The notes: generated by a model from the sequence alone, not told the origin. 55,897 nucleotides of DNA from Geodermatophilus tzadiensis (GCF_003002915.1 NZ_PVTG01000025.1:1-55897); one strand, 5' to 3'; positions 9,346 to 18,919 are shown, counted from the first letter of the stretch. Made by a program: numbers and translations.

Positions 9346-10330
9346 AGGCAGCGCAGGCCTGTCGCGCCGTGTCGGCCCAGCTCCTCGTGCGGGCAGCCAT
9401 GACCGCGGACGCAGGTGGAGATCCACCTGCCGCCGCCGTCCGTAGCCCCTGAGCGATGCTCTCGGGATCCAGGGGGTCGACGAATATCCCCGCTCCATGC
9501 GACACCTCCCGGAAGACCTCGAGGTCCGAACACACGACCGGTGTCCCCTGTGCGAGCGACTCGAGGATGGGAAGCCCGAACCCCTCGTAGAGGGAGACCA
9601 GGGCCGTCGCCGATGCCCCGGCGTAGAGCCCCGCCAGCATGTCGTCGTCGACGTCCGAGAGCAATGAGGTCCCCGCTGGCATCTGACCCCAGGCCCTCCT
9701 CCCGACGAGTACGAGGTCGTGACTCTCCGCCAGGCCGGACATCCGGAAGGCCTCCAGGAGACGACCGATGTTCTTCCGCGGCTCGATCGCCGCCACCGAG
9801 AGGAGGTATGGACGGTCCCTCCCTGGCCGCCGGCCGGGTTCGCAGATCGGCAGATCAGAGGCCAGCGACGCGACGAAGAGACGGTCGGCCGGGACGTCGA
9901 AGCAGGACTGGACCTCCCGTGCCACGGCCTGGCTCACGGTGAGGATGGTGGCGCGTCGCACCGCTGTCTCGGCCCACTTGCGATACACCGCTCCACCGAG
10001 CCGCGAGGCCGTTTCGGGATATCTCCACCAGGTCAGGTCGTGGAGCGTGTACACCAACCGGCGCCCTAGCGCACGGCTGACCGTCGGCGGCGGTGGAAAG
10101 GTCGGGTAGTGCACCGGCGTCCCGGCGTGCCTCCGCAGGAGGATCGAGGGCTGGACCATGTTGACTGCGGGCAGGACCACCTCCCCGCGCCATCGCGGAC
10201 CGACGTAGTCGGCGATCCGGAGCTGATCGTGCAGTGCGAAGCGCAGGCTGCGGCTGTAGCGCTCCCATCCGGAGTGCCGGCTGGCCACAGCCGATCTCGC
10301 GTCGAAGACCAGATCGACGGCGGCGGTCAA
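9320..10330 (-). CDS. Glycosyltransferase family 4
   Basis: A 336-residue GT-B glycosyltransferase. The C-terminal half shows the GT4 donor-site signature: LSVAAIEPRKNIGRLLEAF, then ALVSLYEGFGLPILESLAQGTPVVCSDLEVFREV with its conserved glutamates (E-x7-E). The TTG at 10330 is taken as the start because it overlaps the stop of the upstream GT2 gene in a TTGA arrangement and the protein then opens with AAVDLVFDARSAV, a normal GT4 beginning. Retaining transfer from a nucleotide sugar to the growing repeat unit is expected; linkage is unknown. Confidence 0.85.
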   Translation of the reverse strand: MTAAVDLVFDARSAVASRHSGWERYSRSLRFALHDQLRIADYVGPRWRGEVVLPAVNMVQPSILLRRHAGTPVHYPTFPPPPTVSRALGRRLVYTLHDLTWWRYPETASRLGGAVYRKWAETAVRRATILTVSQAVAREVQSCFDVPADRLFVASLASDLPICEPGRRPGRDRPYLLSVAAIEPRKNIGRLLEAFRMSGLAESHDLVLVGRRAWGQMPAGTSLLSDVDDDMLAGLYAGASATALVSLYEGFGLPILESLAQGTPVVCSDLEVFREVSHGAGIFVDPLDPESIAQGLRTAAAGGSPPASAVMAARTRSWADTARQACAAYASARVEG

Positions 10331-11268
10331 ACTGGACCTCCGACCGATGCTCCCGGATCTCGTTGGAGCCGCCTGACAGCGACGATGCCGGCCAATAGGC
10401 CCTGAACCGAACGCTTGCACTTCTTCAGCCGGTAGCGCCGCTCCCTGAGCAGCGGCCTCCCCAACAGCCGCGCGGTCTCGAGCAGCCCCGGGCCGATCAG
10501 CATGGCCACGAGGCCCCGGTGAGCCGTGGACCAGCTGACCACGAGCCGGTTCCGCTGCACGTAGAAGAAGAACTTGTCCGACCGGTCATCGACCGATCCG
10601 CCCTGCTCGTGCCACAGCCGGGCACCTCCGACCACCAGCATCGGGATCCCCAGTTGCGCGGCCCGCATGCTGAGGTCCACGTCCTCCCAGTAGAGGAACA
10701 GATCCTCCCGGAAGCCGCCGAGGCGTTGAAAGGTGTCAACGCGCGTCATCAACGCCGTGCCGGTGAGGAAGCTCGCCGGTCGTGTGACCTCGTCCAGCGT
10801 CTCCGTCCGCTCCCGGTACCCGAGGTGCTCCGCACGACCGCGCCGCGCATCCAGGCGACCTCCGCTGAACCAGACCTGTTCGTCGGGCGGCCGGCCGGAC
10901 GTGATGGCCGGAGAGACGAGGGCATCGGGGTGCTGCTCGAGCACCTTCAGGAGGTGGGTCAGGCAGCCCTCGCGGACCTCGACGTCCGGGTTGAGGATCC
11001 ACACGCTGTCGCAACCCAACCGCTGCGCCTCGTGGACCCCTCGGTTCACGCCTGCACCGAATCCCGCGTTGCACGGGGACTGGAGGACGCTGACGCGCCC
11101 GTCATCGCGTGCGATGTCGGCGAGCTGCGTCCTCTCGTGTTCGCTGTCGAGGTCGTTGTTGACGACCACGATGCGTGCCACCTCCGACGTCGGAGGCACT
11201 GTCGTTAGGCACCCGCGGAGGATGTCCGCCGACCTGTAGTTCACGATCACGATCGCGAGCTGCGACAT
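10327..11268 (-). CDS. Glycosyltransferase family 2 (WbbL/rhamnosyltransferase-like)
   Basis: A 313-residue GT-A enzyme. It begins with LAIVIVNYRSADILRGCL, has a SVWILNPDVEV segment (the DxD equivalent is NPDV, as in rhamnosyltransferase-like GT2s) and the acceptor-side WEDVDLSMRAAQLG motif near residue 205. WbbL-type enzymes transfer rhamnose or related sugars to lipid-linked acceptors. A GGAG element lies 8 nt before the ATG; a GTG at 11271 is an alternative start. Its TGA overlaps the next gene's TTG, so the two are co-translated. Confidence 0.86.
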   Translation of the reverse strand: MSQLAIVIVNYRSADILRGCLTTVPPTSEVARIVVVNNDLDSEHERTQLADIARDDGRVSVLQSPCNAGFGAGVNRGVHEAQRLGCDSVWILNPDVEVREGCLTHLLKVLEQHPDALVSPAITSGRPPDEQVWFSGGRLDARRGRAEHLGYRERTETLDEVTRPASFLTGTALMTRVDTFQRLGGFREDLFLYWEDVDLSMRAAQLGIPMLVVGGARLWHEQGGSVDDRSDKFFFYVQRNRLVVSWSTAHRGLVAMLIGPGLLETARLLGRPLLRERRYRLKKCKRSVQGLLAGIVAVRRLQRDPGASVGGPV

Positions 11269-11732
11269 CACACCCCATCTCCGGCAGCGCGGGCAGTGCT
11301 CAGGCTCACTTCACGGTCCCGATCGAGAGCAGTGGACCGACGGCCCTCCTGCACGGGACCGATCGGTCACTCACCGACACCGTCTCGACCGGACCCGCCC
11401 ACGAGTGACCAGCGGAGCCTGCCACGCTGCAGGTCCCTGTGGGCCACCACGACGGGTCGTCCCATGACTCCGTCCGCCCGGCGACGGAACGGCTCAACTC
11501 CGGACACGGGGCGGTCCACCTGCCACGGTCCGTCCCCGATCGGACTGCGACGCACCGGCGAAACAGCCGCCCGGCGCCCCGCAGGCTGCGCACGTGCGGA
11601 CGGCGGCGACCGGCTGCACATACGTGGTGGGCGAGTCCGACGGTGCGGCCGCACGTCGGCCGGGCGTCCCGTTCGACGTCGACCCCGACTGGAACTCGCA
11701 ACGCGGCGCCGCTTCCATGCCATCCTCAGCTC
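11269..11732. other. Gap without a supported gene
   Basis: About 460 bp between the GT2 start and the small zinc-ribbon ORF. Several open frames exist on both strands, but all have compositions like those of GC-rich noncoding DNA (R-, P-, S- and T-rich) and resemble no protein. I see no repeat or RNA gene. Confidence 0.4.
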
Positions 11733-11939
11733 GTGTCCGGTCGCAGACGGCGACAGATCGGCTTCAGCGACGCCCGGTGCGACATCTGCGGGACCAGCGG
11801 TCTCCCGGTCTTCGAGTCGCGACTGCCTCGGCGGGGGCTGGCTCTGGTCAATCCCTGGTGGCGCGAGCGTCGCCGGACCTACGAGCAGTGCCCCTCGTGC
11901 GGGGTGAAGTACCGGCTCGAAGCGGGACGCCGGGTCTGA
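11733..11939 (+). CDS. Small zinc-ribbon protein
   Basis: A 68-residue ORF starting at GTG 11733, 6 nt after a CATCCT box. It has two CxxC knuckles (CDICG and CPSCG) 32 residues apart, typical of a zinc ribbon, and codon use normal for this genome. The intervening segment is basic and aromatic (NPWWRERRRTYEQ). A nucleic-acid or protein-binding role is possible; I do not recognise a named family. It is isolated and opposite in strand to the flanking glycosyltransferases. Confidence 0.5.
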   Translation: MSGRRRRQIGFSDARCDICGTSGLPVFESRLPRRGLALVNPWWRERRRTYEQCPSCGVKYRLEAGRRV

Positions 11940-12294
11940 GTTGCGCCCCTCCGACGAGAAGAGGTCCGACTCCCGCTGTGGGGTGGCGGACGTCGCCTGC
12001 ACCAAGGCCGTGGACGGCCGGAGATCGCCCAGCTCCGTCGCCATGCCGATCAGGCCGTGACCATGGCGACCACGCTGTCGGGAGGGCGACAGGAGTACGC
12101 GAGCAGGACGGGGCTCCAGAACGAGACGACGGACCTGGCTTCCTTCCCGCGACCCACTGCAGTCCGCGGCGCGCAGCCGATCGGCTGGGGCCGCAGGACG
12201 GGGGTCCGATCGCGTCATGGGTCGGGACCCGCCGCGAGGTCCCGTTCCCCGACGTCCCGTTCCCCGGCGTCCCCCGCAAGCAGCGACATCGGGG
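11940..12294. other. Gap without a supported gene
   Basis: 355 bp between the small zinc-ribbon ORF and the stop of the next glycosyltransferase. No ORF with credible codon use. Around 12240-12275 there is a short imperfect tandem array of a ccccgacgtcccgtt-like unit. Confidence 0.35.
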
Positions 12295-13536
12295 TCAATC
12301 CCCGTGGTCCCCGGTCGAGGCCTGGCGCATCAGGCCGTCATAGAGCTCCTGCAGCCTCCGGACGAACGCCGCTTCCGAGTACCGTTCCTGCACGATGTCC
12401 GTGACGTGCGCGCGCCGCTCCGCCTCGACACCCCCGCGGAGAGCACGGAGCACCTCCTCGGCGAACACGGCAGGGTCGTCCGCGATGGCTGCGCCCTCCG
12501 CCGCCTCGGGGATCCCCTCCGCGCCGACCGTCGTCGTCACCACGGGCACACCCCACGACAGCGCGGTGATGGTCTTGAACTTCACCCCGGCCCCCTGCAG
12601 GAGAGGGATGACCACGACATCCGCCTGTCGATACGCCTCATCGAGGTCGTCGCGATAGCCCCACAGGACGACGTCGTCCCGGCCGGTCGTCCTGCGACCG
12701 AGGTCGGCACTCGGACCGGCACCGGAGATGTGGAACTGGGCATTGGCTGCATCGCGTCGCACCCGCGGCCAGACCTCACGGAGGAACCAGTGCACGGCCT
12801 CGTCGTTCTCCGGCCGGTACAGCGCCCCGACGAAGGCCACGACCGGCGGCGTCCCCACTGGGCGAGCACCAGTCCGTGCGGGAGAGGCCGTCGCCACGGG
12901 GGGCGCCAGGACCTCGGTGACGACGCCCGGAGCGAGCTGGCGCACCAAGGAGGCGTCCTTGTTGCTGAACGTGATCACGACATCGAGTTGGGAGAGCACC
13001 CGCCGCTCCTGCACACGGATCCAGCGTCGATAGGCCCGTCGCACCGGCTCCGGCAGGGGGAGAGCCGAGACCCGGCGGCTCTGGCGCTGGGAGATGACGT
13101 CGTGTGCGATGCCCACCAACGGGGTCTTGCCGGCGTACCTCCTCACCACCCTGGCGAGGCCGAAGGTGTCGGTCCACTGGAACTCGACGACCCCTGCTTC
13201 GCGCAGGCTCTGCTGGAGCGTCACGTCGTGCCGGATGTGGTCGGCCAGGGCTCGACTCGCAGTGATGGCCGTCGACTTCCGGCGCACCCGCCAGGCCAGC
13301 TGCGAGACCGTCCACCGGTTGTAAGGCCGGACCAGCGCCACCCGGACCCGGTCCGGACGCGGGCGCACGTCCACCCCCCGGTCGTTCGCGGCCGAGTTCT
13401 CCGCCACCATGAGGACGGGCCACCGATCAGCCAGAGCCGACGTGTGTCGCAGCACGTACTCCCCGCCGGCATGGTCGATGCCGGGGTACGGGATCGCCCA
13501 GGTGAAGGTCACGATCACCGGCGACGGTCCGTTCAC
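12295..13536 (-). CDS. Glycosyltransferase family 4
   Basis: A 413-residue GT-B protein. The N-terminal domain starts VIVTFTWAIPYPGIDHAGGEYVLRHTSALADRW, the glycine-rich acceptor loop of GT4 enzymes. The C-terminal half contains VVAFVGALYRPENDEAVHWFLREVWPRV and VVVIPLLQGAGVKFKTITALSWGVPVVTT, which match sugar transferases acting on polysaccharide repeat units. It starts with GTG at 13536. It is separated from neighbouring genes by unusually long gaps, so it probably has its own promoter. Confidence 0.84.
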   Translation of the reverse strand: MNGPSPVIVTFTWAIPYPGIDHAGGEYVLRHTSALADRWPVLMVAENSAANDRGVDVRPRPDRVRVALVRPYNRWTVSQLAWRVRRKSTAITASRALADHIRHDVTLQQSLREAGVVEFQWTDTFGLARVVRRYAGKTPLVGIAHDVISQRQSRRVSALPLPEPVRRAYRRWIRVQERRVLSQLDVVITFSNKDASLVRQLAPGVVTEVLAPPVATASPARTGARPVGTPPVVAFVGALYRPENDEAVHWFLREVWPRVRRDAANAQFHISGAGPSADLGRRTTGRDDVVLWGYRDDLDEAYRQADVVVIPLLQGAGVKFKTITALSWGVPVVTTTVGAEGIPEAAEGAAIADDPAVFAEEVLRALRGGVEAERRAHVTDIVQERYSEAAFVRRLQELYDGLMRQASTGDHGD

Positions 13537-14049
13537 GTGTCCAACTCGTGAGCCCCTGCGCTGACGGCGGATCGATCGGGCGGCCTCTCCGTCGGCTCAG
13601 CGATCTGACCCCGCCCGTCGGGGCGCGTCGGTGCGGGTCCGGGTCTCCTTCGTACGGCACCGTGCGACCAGCCCGTCAGACCTGCTTCGCCGCTCCACAC
13701 GCGACCATGATCCCTGCTCGCGCCGGCGCATCGGCCGCTCGTCGCTGCGATGCTCCATGAGAGCGGAGGCCACCCGGTCTGCACGATGCGGTTGAACCGC
13801 TCGGGCCTGCTGTTGGTCGGGGCCGGCCTGGATGGACCGGCGGGCCATCTCGGGCCGTCGGACGGGGGACACCCGCCGTGTGCACGCGGTGGCTGCTGGC
13901 GTTGTCGGTCAAAACTCGGTGCACTGTCACGCGACGGCTCATGGAGGGGCGCGGGGAGGGGCTCGTCGGTGTTCGCGAGCCTGCTGCCGTCCTCGTGCCT
14001 CCAGTGACGTGCCGGGGATCGCCTACTGTCGCTCCGGGGCGGGCGCCGT
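13537..14049. other. 513-bp gap without a supported gene
   Basis: No frame on either strand gives a protein-like sequence; the longest open frame is rich in R, S and P and ignores normal codon bias. It may be the remains of a lost glycan gene or a long control region. I see no strong hairpin or repeat. Confidence 0.35.
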
Positions 14050-16263
14050 TCAGGTGCGTCGGGGCACGCGGATGCCGGACGCGATCTCGACCGTGTCACC
14101 CACCCGCCGCAGCCGGCGTCGTCGGGCAAGGTCGGGTGCGACGACGGCGAGCAGCGCGCCGAGTCGGGTGCGCAGCCGTTCCCCGCGGCCGACGAGCACC
14201 GCGAGCGCATGCTTCCTCACGTCCTGTCCATCCCCGTCCAGGCTGTGCGTGAGCATTCGCCAGCGCCGTTCGCCGTGCGCGCGGATCCGCGCACGGGCGA
14301 TGACCTCGTGATCGTGCCGGTCGAGGTCGGTGCGTTCGGCGGCGCGGTCCAGCACTCGCAGCCGAGCCTCGGCCATCCGGACCGGGTCCGAGCTGAGGGA
14401 GCCCTGCGCCAGGCGGTACCGAGCAAGAGGGACGTCCACCAGTCCCACCCGGGAACCGTCCAACACCAGCCGCTGCCAGAACTCCCAGTCCGCGGTGATC
14501 GAGAGGGACTCGTCGAAGCCGCCGGCCGCGAGCCATCGCTCGCGGGGCACCGCACACATCCCGAGGACGAAGTTCTGGTCCAGGATCGCGGCACGTTGGT
14601 CGTCCGCTGGGAACCGCCATGCAGAGTGGTACGCCCGGCGTACCGGGACGCCGTCGGCCTCCACGATGGCGTCCGTGGTGAGGACGTCGAGGTCCGGCCG
14701 CTCCCGCGCGAACCAGGCCAGGGCCTCCAGCCGACGCGGGTGGAAGACGTCGTCAGCGTCGAGTACGACCACGTAGTCGCCCCGAGCAGCGGCGACGGCA
14801 GTGTTCTTGGCGGCCGACTCCCCCCCGTTGGGTCGGCGCACCACGCGGACGGCGTCCCCGAGGCCTGCCAGCACGTCTGCGGTACCGTCGGTCGACCCGT
14901 CGTCGCAGACCACGACCTCCAGCGGCGGATGAGTCTGCTCCAGGGCCGACACGACGGCCGCCGCGATGGTGGCCTCCGCCTGGTAGGCCGCAATGACGAC
15001 CGAGAAGCTGGGGGGCTCGGTTGCCCGGTCGACCCCGGGCGCCGGGGGCGGTGCCAGCACCGGCCAGGGACCACCCACGGGGATGGCCGCGACCTCGTCG
15101 TCCGACGGAGCGTCGGTACTACGGTCTGCCCTCGGCCGCCGTCCACCCCATCGGCGCCATGCGGGCTGTTCCGCCCGCCGGGCCAAGAGCTCGTCGTGGA
15201 GCGCCTCGTACGACCGAACCATGGCCTCGGCGGTGAAGCGCCGTCCGGCTTCTGCTGCCGCCTCCGCAGCCAGGCGCCGACGGAACGCCGGATCGCCATC
15301 TAGCCGATGCAGCGCCGCGGTGAGATCCCCGACGTCCTCGACCGCGACGAGCAGTCCTGTCTCCTCGTGGCGCACCGCGTCGGGGACTCCGCCCACCGGA
15401 GTCGCGACGACCGGAACACCTCCCAACATGGCCTCCAGGACGACCAGGGGCAGGCCCTCCCACCGGCTGGGCACCGCCAGAACGTCGAAGGAGCGCATGA
15501 GCCTGGGGGCCTCGCTGGACCACCCGACCATCGTGACGCGTTCCTCCAGACCGAGGTCGGCCGCCAGCTCCTCGAGTGCCTCCCGCTCGGGGCCGTCCCC
15601 GACGAGCACGAGGTGGGCGGCCGGCAGACCTGCGACCGCCCGCAGGAGCACGTCGAAGCCCTTCTGCCGGTCCAGCCGGCCGACGCCCCCGACGACAAGC
15701 TGACCCCAGGGTGCCGCCCCGGGGAGCGGCGGCCCTGGTGCGGGGACCCCGTTCCAGACGACACGGACCCCGCCCGGTGCCAAGCCGAGGATCTGCTCCA
15801 GCTGGCGCGCCGATCTGGCGCTGACCCCCACCACGGCGCTGATCCGCGAAGCGGTGAACCGCACGATCCGGCCGATGCGCGGCCCCGGACTGGGCATCGG
15901 TAGGTGCACGACCGCCACGGCCGGGGTGCGCCGCAGTGTCGTTGCGCCGAGAACTGTGTACGGGTCTGCGAACGGCGTGGGGAGGTTGAGGTGCACGAGA
16001 TCCGCTCCGATTCGCGCCATGGCCCGCCGATGCGCCCTGGCTGTGGCCAGGTCCCACCGCCCCCGCACGGTGGGCAGCACGGTGTAGGTTGTGCCGGGAC
16101 GTCGGGCTGCCAGGCGCTCGAGCACCGCATCGTCAACACCGAGCAACCGGACCTCGTACCGTTCGGACAGCGCGGCCAGCAGGTGCCCGAGCGCGATCTC
16201 GGCGCCACCCCACTCGCTCGCCCCGCAGAAGATCAGGATTCGCACGGGATCCGGGTGCCTCAT
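14050..16263 (-). CDS. Bifunctional glycosyltransferase, GT4-GT2 fusion
   Basis: A 737-residue protein joining two complete transferases. Residues 1 to about 370 are a GT4 (opening RILIFCGASEWGGAEIALGHLL; donor-site PSRWEGLPLVVLEAMLGGVPVVATPVGG). After a proline-rich linker (about 375-420) comes a GT2/GT-A domain (SVVIAAYQAEATI, CDDGSTDGT, VVLDADD, ADWEFWQRLVLDG). The last 90 residues are basic and may contact membrane or partners. Such fusions probably add two successive sugars of one repeat unit. ATG 16263 is the start; no neighbour overlaps it. Confidence 0.88.
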   Translation of the reverse strand: MRHPDPVRILIFCGASEWGGAEIALGHLLAALSERYEVRLLGVDDAVLERLAARRPGTTYTVLPTVRGRWDLATARAHRRAMARIGADLVHLNLPTPFADPYTVLGATTLRRTPAVAVVHLPMPSPGPRIGRIVRFTASRISAVVGVSARSARQLEQILGLAPGGVRVVWNGVPAPGPPLPGAAPWGQLVVGGVGRLDRQKGFDVLLRAVAGLPAAHLVLVGDGPEREALEELAADLGLEERVTMVGWSSEAPRLMRSFDVLAVPSRWEGLPLVVLEAMLGGVPVVATPVGGVPDAVRHEETGLLVAVEDVGDLTAALHRLDGDPAFRRRLAAEAAAEAGRRFTAEAMVRSYEALHDELLARRAEQPAWRRWGGRRPRADRSTDAPSDDEVAAIPVGGPWPVLAPPPAPGVDRATEPPSFSVVIAAYQAEATIAAAVVSALEQTHPPLEVVVCDDGSTDGTADVLAGLGDAVRVVRRPNGGESAAKNTAVAAARGDYVVVLDADDVFHPRRLEALAWFARERPDLDVLTTDAIVEADGVPVRRAYHSAWRFPADDQRAAILDQNFVLGMCAVPRERWLAAGGFDESLSITADWEFWQRLVLDGSRVGLVDVPLARYRLAQGSLSSDPVRMAEARLRVLDRAAERTDLDRHDHEVIARARIRAHGERRWRMLTHSLDGDGQDVRKHALAVLVGRGERLRTRLGALLAVVAPDLARRRRLRRVGDTVEIASGIRVPRRT

Positions 16264-16691
16264 CGGACAGCGGCTCCCCGAGGCTCGTCGTGGCGGCCAT
16301 CGACTTCCGGGCCGAGCTTGATCAGGTTATCGCCAACGACCGCAACAGTCGTTGCGCAGGCTGCTCCCCACACAGTGACGCCGCCCTCGTCGCCGGGACC
16401 GGCTGATCGCGGTCCTCGATGGTGCGCCGCCGAGGACGTCCTATCCACCGGAGTCCTTCTGGGGCAGCGCAACAGGTGGCCATCCCCGGTGCCGACCTGA
16501 CCGGCGAAGACGGAGGCGGTCTTCACGGAGCCCGAGACGATCCCATGGTCCACGGCGTGCTGGTGAAGCGCTCGGGCCGACCGCGGGCGGGCGTGCTGCC
16601 AGACGTCCGCGAGCCGCCGGCCGGAGGTGCCGTCGTGGCAGTAAGGCCGCTGCACAGGGGCAGACGGACCTCGCACCGGCCGAGCAGGACG
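16264..16691. other. Gap between the GT fusion and the SDR gene
   Basis: 428 bp. One minus-strand frame (16260-16676) is open but encodes no recognisable protein. I see no credible gene, repeat or RNA. Confidence 0.35.
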
Positions 16692-17504
16692 TCACCGTCG
16701 GAAGGTGTCCTCGGATCCCCATTCGTGGAGCCGCAGTCGCCGGGCGTCGCCGCCCAGTCCCTCCACGTGTGCCAGGACGTCGACACGGTCGGCAGCGGCA
16801 TGCACGAACCGCCCCGACCACTGGTCGAGCTGTCCCTGCGCCATCGCGACGACCCACTGAACCACGAGCTCGGGGTCGGTCCAGTCCGTCTTCCCCCGCC
16901 ACACGGCCATCGACCGGGTCATGTCGGTCTCGACTACGCCAGGTGCCAGGTCGAACACCTTCACACCGGTACCGGCCAGGGAACCGGCCAACGCCTCGGT
17001 GATCCGCATCAGGCCGGTCTTCGCCACCGAGTACGCCGAGTACTCGGGTTTCGCACGCAAGCCCGAGCCACTGGCCAGGTTGACGATGGTGCCGCTGCGG
17101 CGGGCGACCATCGTCGGGACCACCGCACGGCTGACGAGGAAGGCACCTCGCACGTGGCTGGCCACCACGTCCCACCACTGGTCCGGATCAGCGTCCCAAA
17201 GCGAGACCTCCGCCGCGTCGATCAGGCCGGCGTTGTTCACGAGCAGATCGATCGGTCCACACTCCTCCTGCGCCCGCGCCACGGCCGCGTCCACCGCTGC
17301 ACGATCCGTGACGTCAGCCGGGATCGCGAGGGTTCGCTTCCCCGTGGCATCAGCGACCTCGGCCATCGCCCGGGTCAACCGCTCCGCCCCGCGAGCCACT
17401 CCGACGACGGTGACGCCTCGGATCGCCAACCCCTCCGTCAGGCGACGTCCGATGCCGGCCGATGCACCGGTGACCAGAGCGACCCGCCCGCCGAGGTCAA
17501 CCAC
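16692..17504 (-). CDS. Short-chain dehydrogenase/reductase (SDR)
   Basis: A 270-residue classical SDR: NAD(P)-binding TGASAGIG (14-21), NNAG (about 93-96), catalytic serine in NLASGSG and YSAYSVAK with the Tyr/Lys pair (about residues 155-165). It should reduce or oxidise a carbonyl/alcohol in the cytoplasm. The last 40 residues are an extension beyond the usual fold. It has long noncoding flanks, so the link to the glycan locus is by proximity only. The substrate is unknown. Confidence 0.88.
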   Translation of the reverse strand: MVDLGGRVALVTGASAGIGRRLTEGLAIRGVTVVGVARGAERLTRAMAEVADATGKRTLAIPADVTDRAAVDAAVARAQEECGPIDLLVNNAGLIDAAEVSLWDADPDQWWDVVASHVRGAFLVSRAVVPTMVARRSGTIVNLASGSGLRAKPEYSAYSVAKTGLMRITEALAGSLAGTGVKVFDLAPGVVETDMTRSMAVWRGKTDWTDPELVVQWVVAMAQGQLDQWSGRFVHAAADRVDVLAHVEGLGGDARRLRLHEWGSEDTFRR

Positions 17505-18073
17505 GCGGCACCGCGGCGGGGACGGCCAGCACGCCTGGGCCGCTCGTCCGAGTGGTCGGGCACGGGCCAGCCACCGCCCACGGCACGGCTGCGGTCATGG
17601 TCGTCTCCACGTCGTCGCTCCTGCGCCAACACCGACCGGAGGTCTGGGAGATCATCCGCGCCGCGTTGCAGGCCGGGACGCAGACGGAGGTGGGGAGGGT
17701 CATCGCCGTCCTCGCCCCAACCGGTCCCAGCGGTGCAGCCTCGGCCCCGCAGGGCGGGAGGACCTCCGTCCGAGCTCCTCGCGGGCCCGGTGCCGGTCCC
17801 TCTTCTGCCTGTCCTCATCTCCGACGTCGACTGCCTGCCGCTCGACTCCGCTGGACATCTGGACCCCCTCGGTTCTCGACATGCTCACCGAGCGCGACCG
17901 GTGGAGCCCCGACTACGCCGTTCCTCCTGGGTCCTGGGACCTTGGAGGCACGGTGACCGAGGGTCAAGGGGAACTGCCCAGGGCCGTATCACTGGCCGTC
18001 ACCGGTGGTCCGGGCGGCATCCCGGCCCGAAGCTGCGGCGACGTCACCGGCTCCTCCTGCCGGCGGTCCGTGC
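17505..18073. other. Gap with possible decayed coding sequence
   Basis: 569 bp without an intact gene. Plus-strand stretches in different frames look protein-like in turn: about 17597-17720 (containing RPEVWEIIRAALQAG) and about 17850-17950 (containing LDMLTERDRWSPDYAVPPG). This is what a frameshifted remnant would look like, but I cannot name a parent family. Confidence 0.3.
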
Positions 18074-18919
18074 TCAGGCGTGCGGTGGGGTGAGAGGTCG
18101 CCCGACGCAGGTGTTCGCCAGCTGCTCGGCGCTCAACTGCGGGTAGGCACCCGCGCACCACGCGTCGACGGCGCCCTCGCCGGCGAAGCCGCCGTCGACG
18201 AGCGTCACCCAGTACGGGTCGCCGTCGGGAGCGGTCGAGGTCGCCCCGAAGTCGGTGCTCCACAGCACGTAGAGGTCTGCGGGGTCCGCCACCGACGACA
18301 GCGCGGCGCGGCTCTCCGCCAGGATGTCGACGGCGAAGAACTGGTGGGTGCCGTTGGCGGCCGTCTGCAGGGGGTCGGTGATCCCGACGTCCTTGCTCGC
18401 CACCTGCGCCATCCAGCGGCCGTCGAGGTCCACCCGCGCCAGCGACTCCTCGCGCAGGGCCTGCAGGTCGGCGAGTGCCTGGTCCTCCGGGGACACCGTG
18501 GGCGCGGCCGGGACGACCGGCGCCGGCGAGCCGGCGTCGCCCAGGTCCTCGCCCTCGTCGGCGGCCGCCGCGGTCGTCGTCTGCCCGGCCGTCGCCGTCG
18601 CGCCGGGGCCGTCCCCGAGGGCGAACCAGGTCGCCACGCCGCCGCCCACCGCCACCGCGGCGACCAGCGCCGCGACGAGCACGCCGCGCCGCGACCCGCC
18701 GCTCACGTGGGGCGGGAGCACCGGCACCGGGCCGGAGTCGGGTCCGGGCGGGAGCGCGTCGGACGACGGAGGCGACGTCGGCTGGATGGTCGCGGTCGCC
18801 CGCGGCGCCGGCCAGCCACCGGGCGGCGGCGGCAGCACCGGCTCACCGGACGGCGACCACACCCGTCTGGTCTCGTCCACGTCGGCGGCGTACCGGCGCC
18901 CGAGGTCCTCCTGCGTCAC
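18074..18919 (-). CDS. Single-pass membrane protein of unknown function
   Basis: A 281-residue protein: a cytoplasmic proline-rich N-terminus (about 1-80, containing PSGEPVLPPPPGGWPAP), one membrane helix (GVLVAALVAAVAVGGGVATWFAL, about 85-107), an Ala/Thr/Pro linker and an extracytoplasmic domain of about 140 residues with two cysteines (WCAGAYPQLSAEQLANTC) that could form a disulphide. GGGGAGG lies 5 nt before GTG 18919, which sets the start inside a much longer spurious open frame. I do not recognise the domain; the layout is common for actinobacterial surface proteins. Confidence 0.72.
   Translation of the reverse strand: MTQEDLGRRYAADVDETRRVWSPSGEPVLPPPPGGWPAPRATATIQPTSPPSSDALPPGPDSGPVPVLPPHVSGGSRRGVLVAALVAAVAVGGGVATWFALGDGPGATATAGQTTTAAAADEGEDLGDAGSPAPVVPAAPTVSPEDQALADLQALREESLARVDLDGRWMAQVASKDVGITDPLQTAANGTHQFFAVDILAESRAALSSVADPADLYVLWSTDFGATSTAPDGDPYWVTLVDGGFAGEGAVDAWCAGAYPQLSAEQLANTCVGRPLTPPHA

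Noticed and set aside
11367..12218. 283-residue minus-strand ORF in the glycan locus
   Set aside because: Composition is arginine/proline/serine noise and it is antisense to the zinc-ribbon ORF.
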